Positions 28,094-39,417 of a DNA stretch of 64,000 bases are shown piece after piece. The stretch lies in assembly GCF_019218745.1 (NCBI RefSeq), contig NZ_JAHUXA010000005.1, positions 62,001 through 126,000 on the forward strand, read 5' to 3'. Numbering within the stretch: the stretch's first letter is position 1; every line of letters starts with the position of its first letter. The stretch is from Enterobacter sp. ENT03 (GTDB lineage Bacteria; Pseudomonadota; Gammaproteobacteria; Enterobacterales; Enterobacteriaceae). Both the position numbers and the translations under genes were made by a program. The notes under the pieces were generated by a model, which was not told where the DNA came from, made no database searches, and was given only the letters and a program-made list of their open reading frames with translations.

Positions 28094-29038
28094 TTACGCC
28101 GGGTACTCAACCACCAGGCGGCGTGGTGCCACGCGACCCTGATCGTCGATTTCTGCCATGCCGATAAACACCGACTCTGGCCCTTCCGTTACGCGCACCA
28201 GTCCTTCGGTCGGCGCTTCGGCCGCGCGAACGGGCTGACCGTTCTTGAAGTAGGCGGCGCTAACGGCAGGAATATTCACCACCGGGAAGTCCGCAGCGGG
28301 ACTGTCCATCGGCATCAGCAACGGATCAAGAAGCTGGGCAGCAGGAATATCCTGCTCACCGGCCTGCTCAACCAGCGTCTGCAACTGCTCAAGCGTCACC
28401 ATGCGATCGACCGGGTATTTGCTAACCGCCAGACGGCGCAGAAAAATCACATGCGCGCCACAGCCGAGCTTTTCACCGAGATCGTCCACAATCGTGCGGA
28501 TATAGGTGCCTTTCGAGCAGTGTACTTCCAGCTCCAGCTCATCCCCTTCGTGACGGATAAACAGCAGCTCGTAAACGGTAATGGGACGGGCTTCACGCGG
28601 CACCTCAATACCCTGACGCGCGTACTCGTACAGCTTCTTTCCCTGGTATTTCAGGGCCGAATACATGGACGGGATTTGCTGAATATCACCGCGGAAGGTC
28701 TCCAGCGCGGCAGCCAGCTGCTCTGCACTGAAAGTCACCGGGCGCTCTTCAACAATCTGTCCGTCGGCATCGGAGGTATCCGTGCGCTGGCCGAGACGCG
28801 CAATAACACGATAACGCTTATCCGAATCCAGCAGATACTGGGAAAACTTCGTCGCCTCTCCCAGGCAAATCGGCAACATGCCGGTCGCCAGGGGATCCAG
28901 CGCGCCGGTATGCCCGGCACGGTTAGCATTGTAGAGACGTTTAACTTTTTGCAGCACATCATTACTGGACATGCCTTGTGGCTTATCCAGTAACAGTACG
29001 CCGTGCACATCGCGACCGCGACGACGAGGACGACTCAT
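28094..29038 (-). CDS. truB: tRNA pseudouridine-55 synthase
   Basis: TruB converts U55 of the T-loop in all elongator tRNAs to pseudouridine and also acts as a tRNA chaperone. The 314-residue protein has catalytic Asp48 in [12 protein letters not shown], with a C-terminal PUA domain (about residues 250-314). Its ATG overlaps the rbfA stop by one base (TAATG), indicating coupling. Confidence 0.96.
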   Translation of the reverse strand: MSRPRRRGRDVHGVLLLDKPQGMSSNDVLQKVKRLYNANRAGHTGALDPLATGMLPICLGEATKFSQYLLDSDKRYRVIARLGQRTDTSDADGQIVEERPVTFSAEQLAAALETFRGDIQQIPSMYSALKYQGKKLYEYARQGIEVPREARPITVYELLFIRHEGDELELEVHCSKGTYIRTIVDDLGEKLGCGAHVIFLRRLAVSKYPVDRMVTLEQLQTLVEQAGEQDIPAAQLLDPLLMPMDSPAADFPVVNIPAVSAAYFKNGQPVRAAEAPTEGLVRVTEGPESVFIGMAEIDDQGRVAPRRLVVEYPA

Positions 29039-29439
29039 TAGTCCTCCTTGGTGTCGTCCGGGTTCACACGACGTTCATCGTCATGACGCACCACGTTGGT
29101 CACCAGGTTGGACATACGCATACCTTCCACCAACGAGTTGTCGTAGAAGAAGGTCAGTTCCGGCACGATACGCAGACGCAGTGCTTTACCCAGCAGCGAG
29201 CGGATAAAACCGGACGCGTCCTGTAATGCTTTGATACCAGCCTTGATGGCCGCTTCGTCTTTGTCGTTCAGAAAGGTAACAAACACTTTCGCATACGCCA
29301 GGTCACGGGACATCTCGACACCGGAAACGGTGGTCATCATGCCCAGACGTGGATCTTTAATTTCGCGTTGCAGGATAAGCGCGATCTCTTTTTGCATCTC
29401 CTGCGCAACACGCTGAGGGCGGCCAAATTCTTTCGCCAT
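29038..29439 (-). CDS. rbfA: 30S ribosome-binding factor A
   Basis: RbfA is a cold-shock KH-domain protein that matures the 5' end of 16S rRNA in the small subunit. The 133-residue sequence begins [20 protein letters not shown]. It has the core [19 protein letters not shown] and [20 protein letters not shown]. It follows infB after a terminator and a REP element, and overlaps truB by one base. Confidence 0.96.
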   Translation of the reverse strand: MAKEFGRPQRVAQEMQKEIALILQREIKDPRLGMMTTVSGVEMSRDLAYAKVFVTFLNDKDEAAIKAGIKALQDASGFIRSLLGKALRLRIVPELTFFYDNSLVEGMRMSNLVTNVVRHDDERRVNPDDTKED

Positions 29440-29462
29440 AATAAGTCCTCCAGAATAAAGAC

Positions 29463-29487
29463 AAAAAAGGGGCTAAAAGCCCCTTTT
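29463..29487 (-). terminator. Terminator or attenuator between infB and rbfA
   Basis: On the minus strand AAGGGGCT and AGCCCCTT pair around a short A/T loop and end in six T residues. It lies within the nusA-infB-rbfA-truB operon, so it probably reduces rather than ends downstream expression. Confidence 0.75.
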
Positions 29488-29495
29488 GAAATAGT

Positions 29496-29561
29496 TGCCG
29501 GGTGGTGCTTCCAGGCCTGATGTCGCTACGCTTATCAGGCCTGCAACCCAGCCACCGGGCA
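29496..29561. repeat. Nested REP-type inverted repeats
   Basis: An outer pair (GCCGGGTGG and CCACCGGGC) encloses an inner REP-like hairpin (AGGCCTGATG...TATCAGGCCT). It sits in the infB-rbfA gap. Confidence 0.7.
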
Positions 29562-29570
29562 TTACGACGG

Positions 29571-32282
29571 TTAAGCGATGGTACGCTTGATCTCGATGAT
29601 TTCGAACACTTCGATCATATCGCCAACGCGAACGTCGTTGTAGTTCTTAACGCCGATACCACATTCCATGCCGTTACGGACTTCGTTAACGTCATCTTTG
29701 AAGCGGCGCAGGGATTCCAGCTCGCCTTCGTAGATAACCACGTTGTCGCGCAGAACGCGGATCGGGTTGTGACGTTTGATCGTCCCTTCGGTAACCATAC
29801 AGCCCGCGATCGCACCGAATTTCGGTGATTTGAACACGTCGCGCACTTCGGCCAGACCAATGATCTGCTGTTTCAGTTCCGGAGACAGCATGCCGCTCAT
29901 CGCCGCTTTCACTTCGTCGATCAGATGGTAGATGACGGAGTAGTAACGCAGATCCAGGCTTTCCGCTTCAATCACTTTACGCGCAGAGGCATCAGCACGC
30001 ACGTTGAAGCCAACCAGAATGGCGTTGGATGCTGCAGCCAGCGTGGCGTCGGTTTCGGTGATACCACCTACGCCGGAACCGATGATCTTCACTTTCACTT
30101 CGTCGGTAGACAGTTTCAGTAAGGAATCGGAAATCGCTTCGACAGAACCCTGTACGTCAGCTTTCAGTACGACGTTCACTTCGTGAACTTCGCCTTCAGT
30201 CATGTTCGCGAACATGTTCTCAAGTTTAGATTTCTGCTGACGTGCCAGTTTGACTTCACGGAATTTGCCCTGACGATACAGTGCAACTTCACGCGCTTTC
30301 TTCTCGTCACGTACCACGGTCACTTCATCACCGGCAGCCGGCACACCGGACAGACCCAGGATTTCAACCGGAATAGACGGACCGGCTTCCATAACTTCCT
30401 GACCCAGTTCGTTACGCATTGCACGAACACGGCCATATTCGAAGCCACAAAGCACGATGTCGCCTTTGTTCAGCGTACCTTCACGTACCAGAACTGTTGC
30501 TACCGGACCACGACCTTTATCCAGGAAGGATTCGATAACCGCGCCGCTCGCCATACCTTTGCGAACCGCTTTCAGTTCCAGAACTTCAGCCTGCAGCAGG
30601 ATGGCGTTCAGCAGGTCATCAATACCGGTACCGGCTTTCGCAGATACAGGGATGAACTGAGACTCACCGCCCCACTCTTCCGGCATCACGCCGTACTGGG
30701 ACAGTTCGTTTTTCACGCGATCCAGGTCAGCTTCTGGCTTATCAATTTTGTTCACCGCAACCACTACCGGCACCTGCGCCGCTTTCGCGTGCTGGATTGC
30801 TTCGATAGTCTGCGGCATCACGCCATCGTCCGCGGCCACAACCAGAACAACGATATCCGTTGCCTGCGCACCACGAGCACGCATAGAGGTAAACGCGGCG
30901 TGACCCGGGGTATCCAGGAAGGTGATCATACCGTTGTCAGTTTCAACGTGGTACGCACCGATGTGCTGGGTAATGCCGCCCGCTTCGCCAGAGGCCACTT
31001 TCGTTGAACGAATGTAGTCCAGCAGAGAGGTTTTACCGTGGTCAACGTGACCCATGATAGTCACAACAGGTGCGCGAGCTTCTGCCGCAGCGCCAGTGTC
31101 ACGGTCGCTCATTACCGCTTCTTCCAGCTCGTTTTCACGACGCAGGATAACTTTGTGGCCCATTTCTTCCGCAACCAGCTGCGCAGTTTCCTGATCGATA
31201 ACCTGGTTGATGGTGGCCATTGCGCCCAGTTTCATCATCGCTTTGATGACCTGAGAACCTTTTACTGCCATTTTGTTAGCCAGTTCGCCCACGGTGATGG
31301 TTTCACCGATGATAACGTCGCGGTTAACTGCCTGAGCCGGTTTCTGGAAGCTCTGCTGTAAAGAGGAACCTTTACGCTTGCCGCCTTTACCGCCACGAAC
31401 AGCAGCGCGCGCTTCTTCGCGATCGGCTTTCGATTCGGAGTGCTTGTTGCCTTTTTTCGGGCGCGGTGCTTTAGCAGTACGGGTACGGCTGCGGCCACCT
31501 TCGACTTCGCGGTCGCTGTCGTCTTCTGCCTGACGCGCATGTTGAGAAGTGGTTACATGATAGTCACTGGACTCTTCAACCGGTTCAGCAGCCACATTGA
31601 CACCATTTTTCTCGTTTTCTTCAGCCATACGACGCGCATCTTCTGCCACGCGGCGTGCTTCTTCTTCCAGTTTACGACGTGCCTCTTCTTCGGCTTTGCG
31701 CTTAAGTTCTTGCGCTTCGGCTTCACGACGGGCTTTTTCAGCCTGGGCAGTCCTGGTCATTTCGTCAGTTTGTTGATTGCTCACTTTGCTCGTTTCCGCA
31801 GCTTCGCGTTTCACCGGGTTAGCGGATTCGCGTTTCGCTTTTTCTTCGGCTTCACGTTTCGCTTTCTCTTGTGCGTCACGCTTGGCTTTTTCCTCGGCTT
31901 CACGCTTAGCAGCTTCCTGCGCTTCACGACTGGCCTTCTCTTCCGCTTCGCGCTTCGCCTCTTCTTCCGCGGCGAGACGTTCAGCCTCTTGCGGATCACG
32001 TTTTACAAAGGTGCGTTTTTTGCGGACTTCGATCTGCACCGATTTGCTTTTACCGCCGGTGCCAGGGATATTCAGTGTGCTGCGCGTTTTGCGCTGCAAC
32101 GTCAGCTTGTCAGGCGCTGAACCATGTTCACGGTTCAGGTGCGCTAACAATGTCTGTTTTTCTTGTGCTGTCACTGAGTCGTCAGACGACTTCGGGATCC
32201 CTGCATCAGCAAATTGCTGTACCAGGCGGTCCACGGAGGTCTGAATCTCAGCGGCCAGCGCTTTTACGGTTACATCTGTCAT
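29571..32282 (-). CDS. infB: Translation initiation factor IF-2
   Basis: IF-2 is the GTPase that places fMet-tRNA on the 30S subunit and joins the subunits. The protein is 903 residues, slightly longer than in E. coli (890). The N-terminal IF2N domains are linked by a highly charged helix of repeated KREAEEKA-type units at about residues 97-170. The G domain has [19 protein letters not shown] and NKID. Internal starts for shorter forms appear at GTG 31784 (codon 167) and ATG 31760 (codon 175), matching the E. coli IF2-2 and IF2-3 pattern. It is 24 bp after nusA. Confidence 0.97.
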   Translation of the reverse strand: MTDVTVKALAAEIQTSVDRLVQQFADAGIPKSSDDSVTAQEKQTLLAHLNREHGSAPDKLTLQRKTRSTLNIPGTGGKSKSVQIEVRKKRTFVKRDPQEAERLAAEEEAKREAEEKASREAQEAAKREAEEKAKRDAQEKAKREAEEKAKRESANPVKREAAETSKVSNQQTDEMTRTAQAEKARREAEAQELKRKAEEEARRKLEEEARRVAEDARRMAEENEKNGVNVAAEPVEESSDYHVTTSQHARQAEDDSDREVEGGRSRTRTAKAPRPKKGNKHSESKADREEARAAVRGGKGGKRKGSSLQQSFQKPAQAVNRDVIIGETITVGELANKMAVKGSQVIKAMMKLGAMATINQVIDQETAQLVAEEMGHKVILRRENELEEAVMSDRDTGAAAEARAPVVTIMGHVDHGKTSLLDYIRSTKVASGEAGGITQHIGAYHVETDNGMITFLDTPGHAAFTSMRARGAQATDIVVLVVAADDGVMPQTIEAIQHAKAAQVPVVVAVNKIDKPEADLDRVKNELSQYGVMPEEWGGESQFIPVSAKAGTGIDDLLNAILLQAEVLELKAVRKGMASGAVIESFLDKGRGPVATVLVREGTLNKGDIVLCGFEYGRVRAMRNELGQEVMEAGPSIPVEILGLSGVPAAGDEVTVVRDEKKAREVALYRQGKFREVKLARQQKSKLENMFANMTEGEVHEVNVVLKADVQGSVEAISDSLLKLSTDEVKVKIIGSGVGGITETDATLAAASNAILVGFNVRADASARKVIEAESLDLRYYSVIYHLIDEVKAAMSGMLSPELKQQIIGLAEVRDVFKSPKFGAIAGCMVTEGTIKRHNPIRVLRDNVVIYEGELESLRRFKDDVNEVRNGMECGIGVKNYNDVRVGDMIEVFEIIEIKRTIA

Positions 32283-32306
32283 GCTGTTCCTTCCTGCTAC
32301 AGTTTA

Positions 32307-33794
32307 TTACGCTTCGTCACCGAACCAGCAGATATTACGTGCGGCCATAATCAGCTCACCCGCTTTCTCGTCGGTCAGACCTTCAATATCACTCAGGTCG
32401 TCGATGCCCTGGTCGGCGAGATCTTCCAGCGTACAAACACCACGAGCAGCCAGTTTAAACGCCATTTCGCGATCCAACCCTTCGAGGCTCAGCAGGTCAT
32501 CAGCCGGTTTATTATTACCGAGGCTTTCTTCCTGTGCCAGGGCCAGGGTGGTCAGTGCGTTCTTAGCGCGATCGCGCAAGGCTTCAACGGTCGCTTCATC
32601 AAGACCGTCAATTTCCAGCAGCTCTTTCATCGGCACATAGGCCAGTTCCTCCAGCGTCGAGAAACCTTCCTCTACCAGTAACGTGGCGAAATCTTCGTCG
32701 ATGTCGAGATACTTAGTAAAGGTGTCGATCGCTGCATGGGCTTCCGCCTGATGCTTAGACTGAAGATCATCAACGGTCATCACGTTGAGTTCCCAGCCGC
32801 TCAGTTGAGAAGCAAGACGCACGTTCTGACCATTACGGCCAATCGCCTGCGCCAGGTTACCCGCTTCTACCGCGATATCCATGGTGTGCTTATCTTCGTC
32901 CACCACGATGGAGGCGACATCAGCCGGTGCCATCGCGTTGATAACGAACTGCGCCGGGTTATCATCCCACAGAACAATATCGATACGCTCACCGCCCAGT
33001 TCGGTTGAAACCGCCTGAACACGTGCACCACGCATACCTACGCAAGCACCCACCGGATCGATACGCTTATCATTGGTTTTCACGGCGATTTTCGCGCGAG
33101 AACCTGGATCGCGAGCAGCGGCTTTGATTTCAATGACTTCTTCGCCAATTTCTGGCACTTCAATGCGGAACAGTTCAATCAGCATTTCCGGTTTGGAACG
33201 CGTCACGAACAGCTGCGCACCACGCGCTTCCGGACGCACGGCGTAAAGCACGCCACGAATACGGTCGCCTGGACGGAAGTTCTCACGCGGCAGCATATCT
33301 TCACGCAGGATCACAGCTTCAGCATTGCTGCCCAGATCCAGAGAGATGTTGTCGCGGTTCACCTTTTTCACCACGCCGGTGATGATCTCACCTTCATGCT
33401 CGCGGAACTGATCCACAACCATGGCGCGCTCAGCTTCACGTACTTTCTGTACGATAACTTGTTTTGCCGTCTGTGTAGTAATGCGGTCAAAGGTGACAGA
33501 TTCAATCTGATCTTCAACGTAGTCACCCACATTCAGGCTTTCATCTTCGTAACGCGCAGCTTCCAGCGTGATTTCACGGGTCGGCTGAGTGACTTCTTCT
33601 ACGATAACCCAGCGACGGAAGGTGTCGAAGTCGCCGCTTTTGCGATCGATTTCTACGCGAACATCGATCTCTTGCTCGTATTTTTTCTTGGTTGCTGTCG
33701 CCAGAGCACTTTCCAGCGCTTCAAAAATTTTCTCACGCGGCAACGATTTTTCGTTGGAAACTGCTTCAACAACAGCCAAAATTTCTTTGTTCAT
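32307..33794 (-). CDS. nusA: Transcription termination/antitermination factor NusA
   Basis: NusA binds RNA polymerase and controls pausing, termination and antitermination. The 495-residue protein has an N-terminal polymerase-binding domain, then an S1 domain ([20 protein letters not shown]). KH1 and KH2 follow ([20 protein letters not shown]), and two C-terminal acidic repeats complete it, each centred on a helix-hairpin-helix ([11 protein letters not shown] and [11 protein letters not shown]). It lies between rimP and infB in the usual operon. Confidence 0.97.
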   Translation of the reverse strand: MNKEILAVVEAVSNEKSLPREKIFEALESALATATKKKYEQEIDVRVEIDRKSGDFDTFRRWVIVEEVTQPTREITLEAARYEDESLNVGDYVEDQIESVTFDRITTQTAKQVIVQKVREAERAMVVDQFREHEGEIITGVVKKVNRDNISLDLGSNAEAVILREDMLPRENFRPGDRIRGVLYAVRPEARGAQLFVTRSKPEMLIELFRIEVPEIGEEVIEIKAAARDPGSRAKIAVKTNDKRIDPVGACVGMRGARVQAVSTELGGERIDIVLWDDNPAQFVINAMAPADVASIVVDEDKHTMDIAVEAGNLAQAIGRNGQNVRLASQLSGWELNVMTVDDLQSKHQAEAHAAIDTFTKYLDIDEDFATLLVEEGFSTLEELAYVPMKELLEIDGLDEATVEALRDRAKNALTTLALAQEESLGNNKPADDLLSLEGLDREMAFKLAARGVCTLEDLADQGIDDLSDIEGLTDEKAGELIMAARNICWFGDEA

Positions 33795-33822
33795 TGGGGG
33801 CCTTTCACCTCAATCCAGACTG

Positions 33823-34275
33823 TTAAAAGTGGGGGACCAGGTTCGCTTTCTGGATATTACTTAAAGCGAACACTTCATCTTTACCGTCGACCGTAACGGT
33901 GATCATTTCACCGTCAACTCCCTTAATTACACCCTGCCACTTGCGACGGTTTTGCACCGCCATACGCAGTACCAGCGTGGCTTCTTCGCCGACATAACGT
34001 GCATAGTGTTCGGCGGTGAATAAAGGGCGATCGAGACCCGGTGAGGAGACTTCCAGGTTGTAAGCAACAGTGATGGGATCTTCTACATCCATTACCGCGC
34101 TCACCTGGTGGCTGACATCAGCACAATCATCAACATTGATGCCATTATCACTATCAATATAGATGCGCAGCGTAGATGTGCGACCGCGTACAAATTCGAT
34201 GCCGACCAGTTCATAGCCCAGAGCCTCAACCGGCGCAGTGATCATCTCTGTTAATTTTTGCTCTAATGTGGACAA
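33823..34275 (-). CDS. rimP: Ribosome maturation factor RimP
   Basis: RimP helps assemble the 30S subunit. The start is TTG at 34275, which gives 150 residues as in E. coli (from [11 protein letters not shown] after the initiator). A G-rich ribosome site precedes it. The sequence shows [11 protein letters not shown]-type and [13 protein letters not shown] motifs and ends [14 protein letters not shown]. An upstream TTG at 34287 is in frame but too close to the G-rich site. Confidence 0.93.
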   Translation of the reverse strand: MSTLEQKLTEMITAPVEALGYELVGIEFVRGRTSTLRIYIDSDNGINVDDCADVSHQVSAVMDVEDPITVAYNLEVSSPGLDRPLFTAEHYARYVGEEATLVLRMAVQNRRKWQGVIKGVDGEMITVTVDGKDEVFALSNIQKANLVPHF

Positions 34276-34287
34276 ACCCACCCCCAA

Positions 34288-34484
34288 GACATAAAAAAAG
34301 GGCGCTAAGCCCAGTTATTCTGTAGTCAGATAACAAAAAACCCCGATAAATCGGGGCTTTAGATAACTGAACCCTATAGCCGCAACTGCGGCCTGGAAAC
34401 CTTCCAGGAGTATTTTTTTCAAATCCAAAAGAGGAAGGCTCAAACGTCTTCACAGTATATTTGAAAAAGAACACTAAGGGAAAG
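34288..34484 (-). promoter_or_regulatory. metY-rimP leader with stacked hairpins
   Basis: Between metY and rimP the minus strand carries at least three hairpins. CCTGGAAGGTTTCCAGG lies near 34395-34411. CCCCGATTTATCGGGG followed by TTTTTT (34335-34356) is a good terminator, and GGGCTTAGCGCCC followed by TTTTTTT (34293-34312) is a second. This corresponds to the rimP leader described in gammaproteobacteria, where partial termination limits read-through from the tRNA into rimP-nusA-infB. Confidence 0.75.
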
Positions 34485-34561
<77 letters not shown>

Positions 34562-34648
34562 CCTGAAACGTGGCAAATACTACGCCGATCATGCATTAAA
34601 TGCAAGTTAAGACAGGTGTAAACACCGGGAACTTCTGATAAGGCGAGC

Positions 34649-34678
34649 ATTATAATCAATTGATTTTGTTCATTGCAA
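34649..34678 (-). promoter_or_regulatory. metY promoter
   Basis: The minus strand has TTGCAA, an 18-base spacer and a perfect TATAAT, followed by the GC-rich GCTCGCC. This is typical of a strong, stringently controlled stable-RNA promoter. It lies about 90 bp upstream of metY. Confidence 0.8.
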
Positions 34679-34679
34679 G

Positions 34680-34877
34680 GAAAACCATACGCCTTTCGCG
34701 GAAAACGCAGAGTAACCTCAAAATGCAGGTAACACGCACGGTTTTGCATAGTCGCTGACCTCATCCAATCCGGGCAGTCTGGTGAAGGTTCGGTCCCGGA
34801 AAGCCCGCAGGACGCGTTTATGCGCGATTTTTTTAACGATTACGTCACTCTTTGCTTTCGATCAGCCTCAAAAGATG
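34680..34877. other. Unassigned intergenic DNA between the metY promoter and argG
   Basis: About 200 bp holds no coding frame that I trust. It contains CCGGG/CCCGG arms around ggttcggt (34778-34807), then CGCG-loop-CGCG followed by ATTTTTTT (about 34813-34835), which looks like a weak plus-strand terminator. An unrecognised small RNA or the far part of the argG control region is possible. Confidence 0.4.
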
Positions 34878-34916
34878 TTTAAATGAAAACTCACTAATTT
34901 TGCATAAAAATGCATT
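34878..34916 (+). promoter_or_regulatory. Paired ARG boxes (ArgR operator) of argG
   Basis: Two 18-base ARG boxes are separated by three bases, the canonical ArgR hexamer spacing. The first, TTTAAATGAAAACTCACT, matches the consensus at about 15 of 18 positions. The second, TTTGCATAAAAATGCATT, matches at about 16. They lie about 100 bp before the argG start and should repress it with arginine. Confidence 0.85.
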
Positions 34917-35000
34917 AATGATGAGAAGCTAAGCGGTGATCATCTTCCGGTGACAAACATCATGGCGTGGCTGTTAAGTCTCTCACCATCAGTATATTAA

Positions 35001-36362
<1,362 letters not shown>

Positions 36363-36380
36363 TCGTCGCGGTAAAAATAA

Positions 36381-36405
36381 AGGGCGCTTAAAGCGCCCTT
36401 TTTTA
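36381..36405 (+). terminator. argG terminator
   Basis: GGGCGCTT and AAGCGCCC pair with a minimal loop and are followed by TTTTTTATTT. Confidence 0.92.
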
Positions 36406-36439
36406 TTTGCCATTCATCCGCAATGGTAAATTACAGACG

Positions 36440-36466
36440 AAAAAAAAGACATCTTTCGATGTCTTT
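36440..36466 (-). terminator. Terminator after leuU
   Basis: On the minus strand AAAGACATC and GATGTCTTT pair around GAAA and run into a TTTTTT tract. It ends the secG-leuU transcript, facing the argG terminator. Confidence 0.9.
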
Positions 36467-36478
36467 CTTTCGGAATAT

Positions 36479-36565
36479 TGGTACTGAGGATGGGACTCGA
36501 ACCCACAAGCCCGTTAGGGCACTACCACCTCAAGGTAGCGTGTCTACCAATTCCACCACCTCAGC
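36479..36565 (-). tRNA. leuU: tRNA-Leu (GAG)
   Basis: This is an 87-base class II tRNA with a long variable arm (TAGTGCCCTAACGGGCT). The anticodon is GAG in CCTTGAGGT, and the CCA end is encoded. It follows secG on the same strand by 13 bp, the E. coli arrangement. Confidence 0.97.
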
Positions 36566-36578
36566 ACTGATACTGCTA

Positions 36579-36911
36579 TTACTGCGGAATATCGCTGGTC
36601 GGCTTAGCCGGAGCAGCTGGCTGAGTTTGCTCAGATTTCGCTGGCGCGCTCAGATTTTCCCACTCGCTTCCTTTGCTGGTTTTATTGCTGTTAATGTTAC
36701 CCAACACCAAGCTGATGATGAAGAACAGGGTACCTAATACAGCTGTCATGCGGGTCATGAAGTTACCAGAACCACTTGAACCGAACAGCGTAGCAGATGA
36801 GCCTGCGCCAAAGGAGGCTCCCATATCAGCGCCTTTACCTTGTTGCAGCATAATCAGACCAACAAGGCCAATTGCCACAATAAGGAAAACTACCAAAAGA
36901 GCTTCGTACAT
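36579..36911 (-). CDS. secG: Protein-export membrane protein SecG
   Basis: SecG is the small subunit of the SecYEG translocon. The 110-residue protein has two hydrophobic segments (ALLVVFLIVAIGLVGLIML and MTAVLGTLFFIISLVLG). Between them is the conserved loop QQGKGADMGASFGAG. The ATG at 36911 aligns with E. coli SecG (MYEALLV) and has AGG seven bases upstream. Confidence 0.96.
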   Translation of the reverse strand: MYEALLVVFLIVAIGLVGLIMLQQGKGADMGASFGAGSSATLFGSSGSGNFMTRMTAVLGTLFFIISLVLGNINSNKTSKGSEWENLSAPAKSEQTQPAAPAKPTSDIPQ

Positions 36912-37099
36912 AATCAACCTGTTCCTTGCGGGGCTGCCGCGTAACATTAGCTTCTGACCATAAAAGCGGGACGTTATTTCGTTTCCCACTGAAGCGGGTG
37001 TGAATACTAACCAAAGCGCATGACCGGCGCAAGGGCAATTTCAACGCATTGTATCAAGTGAAGAAAAAAACAGCAAAAAAGCCAAATCTACGCATTTTA

Positions 37100-37123
37100 A
37101 AGGCGGCAAACGCCGCCTTTTTA
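37100..37123 (-). terminator. glmM terminator
   Basis: AGGCGGC and GCCGCCT pair around a four-base loop. On the minus strand the stem is followed by TTT and then mixed bases. It lies 17 bp after the glmM stop. Confidence 0.7.
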
Positions 37124-37139
37124 AGCGCTTAACCCTGCA

Positions 37140-38477
37140 TTAGACGGCTTTCACCGCGTCTGCAATACGGTTCGCGAATTCGGTTACCTGCGCCTCGTCT
37201 TCGCCTTCCACCATCACGCGGATCAACGGCTCGGTACCGGATTTACGCAGCAACACGCGGCCACGATTGCCCAGCGCTGTTTCCACTTGTGCGGTGACCG
37301 CTTTCACGGTTTCATCTTCCAGCGGATCACCTTTGCCGGCAGTAAAGCGCACGTTGATGAGGATTTGCGGGAACAGCTTCATGCCGCTGCACAGATCGTG
37401 CAGGGTCATATGGTTACGTACCATTGCCGCAACAACCTGCAGGCCAGCCACGATACCGTCGCCGGTGGTGGTTTTGTCCAGCAGCAGAATATGGCCGGAG
37501 TTTTCCGCGCCAATGCGCCAGCCTTTTTCCTGCAGTTTTTCCAGCACGTAGCGGTCGCCTACTTTTGCGCGCGCAAACGGGATCCCGAGCTGTTTCAGCG
37601 CCAGCTCCAGTCCCATATTGCTCATCAGCGTACCGACCGCGCCACCGCGAAGTTGCCCCTGACGCAGGCCTTCACGGGCGATGATATAGAGTATCTGATC
37701 GCCATCCACCTTATTACCTTCGTGATCCACCATGATCACGCGGTCACCGTCGCCATCAAAAGCAATACCGATGTCGGCTTTTTCTGCCACTACGCTGGCC
37801 TGCAGCGTGCGAACGTCCGTGGCACCCACTTCTTCGTTGATGTTAACGCCGTTAGGCTCGCAGCCAATGGTAATGACATTTGCGCCCAACTCACGGAACA
37901 CGTTTGGCGCGATGTGGTAGGTGGCACCGTGTGCGCAATCCACCACAATTTTCAGCCCCTTAAGGCTGAGTTCGTTCGGGAAGGTGCCTTTGCAGAATTC
38001 GATGTAACGCCCGGCAGCATCCACGATACGGCTGGCTTTACCCAGCAGCGCGGAATCCACACAGGTGATCTCTTTTTCCAGCTCGGCTTCAATCGCCTCT
38101 TCCACGTCATCCGGCAGCTTGGTGCCATCAATGGAGAAAAATTTAATGCCGTTATCGTAGAACGGGTTATGGGAAGCGGAAATGACAATCCCCGCTTCTG
38201 CGCGGAAGGTACGCGTCAGGTAAGCAACCGCTGGGGTCGGCATAGGTCCGGTGAAAGATGCAGAAATGCCCGCCGCTGACAGTCCGGCTTCCAGCGCCGA
38301 TTCCAGCATATAGCCGGAAATACGCGTGTCTTTGCCGATAATGATTTTACGTGAGCCATGGCGCGCCAGGACTTTACCGGCGGCCCAGCCGAGTTTAAGA
38401 ACAAAATCCGGCGTGATGGGTGCATCACCTACACGACCACGAATACCATCTGTTCCAAAATATTTACGTTCACTCAT
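37140..38477 (-). CDS. glmM: Phosphoglucosamine mutase
   Basis: GlmM interconverts glucosamine-6-phosphate and glucosamine-1-phosphate on the way to UDP-GlcNAc. The 445-residue protein has the phosphoserine loop with Ser102 in [12 protein letters not shown], the metal loop FDGDGDRVI and the sugar loop GAENSGHI. The phosphate-binding [14 protein letters not shown] is near the C-terminus. It overlaps folP by eight bases. Confidence 0.97.
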   Translation of the reverse strand: MSERKYFGTDGIRGRVGDAPITPDFVLKLGWAAGKVLARHGSRKIIIGKDTRISGYMLESALEAGLSAAGISASFTGPMPTPAVAYLTRTFRAEAGIVISASHNPFYDNGIKFFSIDGTKLPDDVEEAIEAELEKEITCVDSALLGKASRIVDAAGRYIEFCKGTFPNELSLKGLKIVVDCAHGATYHIAPNVFRELGANVITIGCEPNGVNINEEVGATDVRTLQASVVAEKADIGIAFDGDGDRVIMVDHEGNKVDGDQILYIIAREGLRQGQLRGGAVGTLMSNMGLELALKQLGIPFARAKVGDRYVLEKLQEKGWRIGAENSGHILLLDKTTTGDGIVAGLQVVAAMVRNHMTLHDLCSGMKLFPQILINVRFTAGKGDPLEDETVKAVTAQVETALGNRGRVLLRKSGTEPLIRVMVEGEDEAQVTEFANRIADAVKAV

Positions 38478-39318
38478 AGCGTTTATTTCCCTTCGCTGAC
38501 AGTGTGGCTTCGACCACTCGCATAGCCTCTACCGTTTCTTTTACGTCATGGACACGAATAATATGCGCGCCCTGCATTGCCGCGATCACCGCACACGCCA
38601 GGCTGCCGCTGAGGCGTTCAGATGGCCCCACATTCAGTAACTGGCCAATCATCGATTTTCGCGACATTCCCACCAGCAACGGTAGCTCAAACTGATGGAA
38701 CTCAGATAAGCGGGCAAGCAACTCATAGTTGTGGGAGAGATTTTTACCGAAACCGAATCCCGGGTCGAGCAACAATTTCTCTTTTGCGATCCCTGCCTGC
38801 TCACACCGAGCAATATTGTCGATAAAAAAGCGCATTACGTCAGTAATAATATCATCGTATTTTGGCGCGTCCTGCATGGTTTTAGGATCGCCCTGCATAT
38901 GCATAAGACAGACCGGCAGCCCGGTCTCTGCCGCCGCCTCCAGCGCCCCCGGTTCCGTCAGAGAACGGATATCATTGATGAGGTGCGCTCCGACGCGGGC
39001 GATTTCGCGGATCACTTCCGGCTTTGAGGTATCCACCGAGATCCACACTTCGAAACGCTGAGCGAGCGCTTCAACCACCGGAACAACACGGGACAACTCT
39101 TCATCCACACTCACCTCCCGTGCTCCAGGACGTGTCGATTCACCGCCAACGTCAATAATGGTCGCCCCAGCATTAATCATCAGGTTAGCGTGTTTTACCG
39201 CCTCGATCAGCGTGTTATGCGCGCCACCATCAGAAAAGGAATCCGGCGTAACGTTAAGAATACCCATAACATGTGGATGCGACAGGTCGAGCACGGACCC
39301 CTGAGCAAAGCGTTTCAT
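38470..39318 (-). CDS. folP: Dihydropteroate synthase
   Basis: FolP condenses p-aminobenzoate with dihydropterin pyrophosphate in folate synthesis and is the target of sulfonamides. The 282-residue TIM-barrel protein shows [37 protein letters not shown] and IRVHDV. Nothing in these motifs suggests acquired sulfonamide resistance. It lies between ftsH and glmM in the usual order. Confidence 0.97.
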   Translation of the reverse strand: MKRFAQGSVLDLSHPHVMGILNVTPDSFSDGGAHNTLIEAVKHANLMINAGATIIDVGGESTRPGAREVSVDEELSRVVPVVEALAQRFEVWISVDTSKPEVIREIARVGAHLINDIRSLTEPGALEAAAETGLPVCLMHMQGDPKTMQDAPKYDDIITDVMRFFIDNIARCEQAGIAKEKLLLDPGFGFGKNLSHNYELLARLSEFHQFELPLLVGMSRKSMIGQLLNVGPSERLSGSLACAVIAAMQGAHIIRVHDVKETVEAMRVVEATLSAKGNKRYE

Positions 39319-39352
39319 AAGTCATCCCTTGTATAACGAGGTGAACAAAATA

Positions 39353-39380
39353 ATAAAAAACCCCGGAGCAAGCTCCAGGG
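39353..39380 (-). terminator. ftsH terminator
   Basis: On the minus strand CCCTGGAGC and GCTCCGGGG pair around two bases and run into TTTTTTATT. It lies between ftsH and folP. Confidence 0.85.
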
Positions 39381-39417
39381 TTTGAAGTGATACAGACACA
39401 GCATCAGTGCGAAAAAC

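Noticed and set aside
28016-28993. A 325-codon open frame opposite truB
   Set aside because: It is a shadow of truB on the other strand, with no domain or start signal.
30183-32120. Long plus-strand frames opposite infB
   Set aside because: They mirror the repetitive charged coding sequence of infB. The Phe/Ser/Leu-rich products are typical antisense artefacts.
37287-38279. A 330-codon open frame opposite glmM
   Set aside because: It is antisense to an intact essential gene, with no family resemblance.
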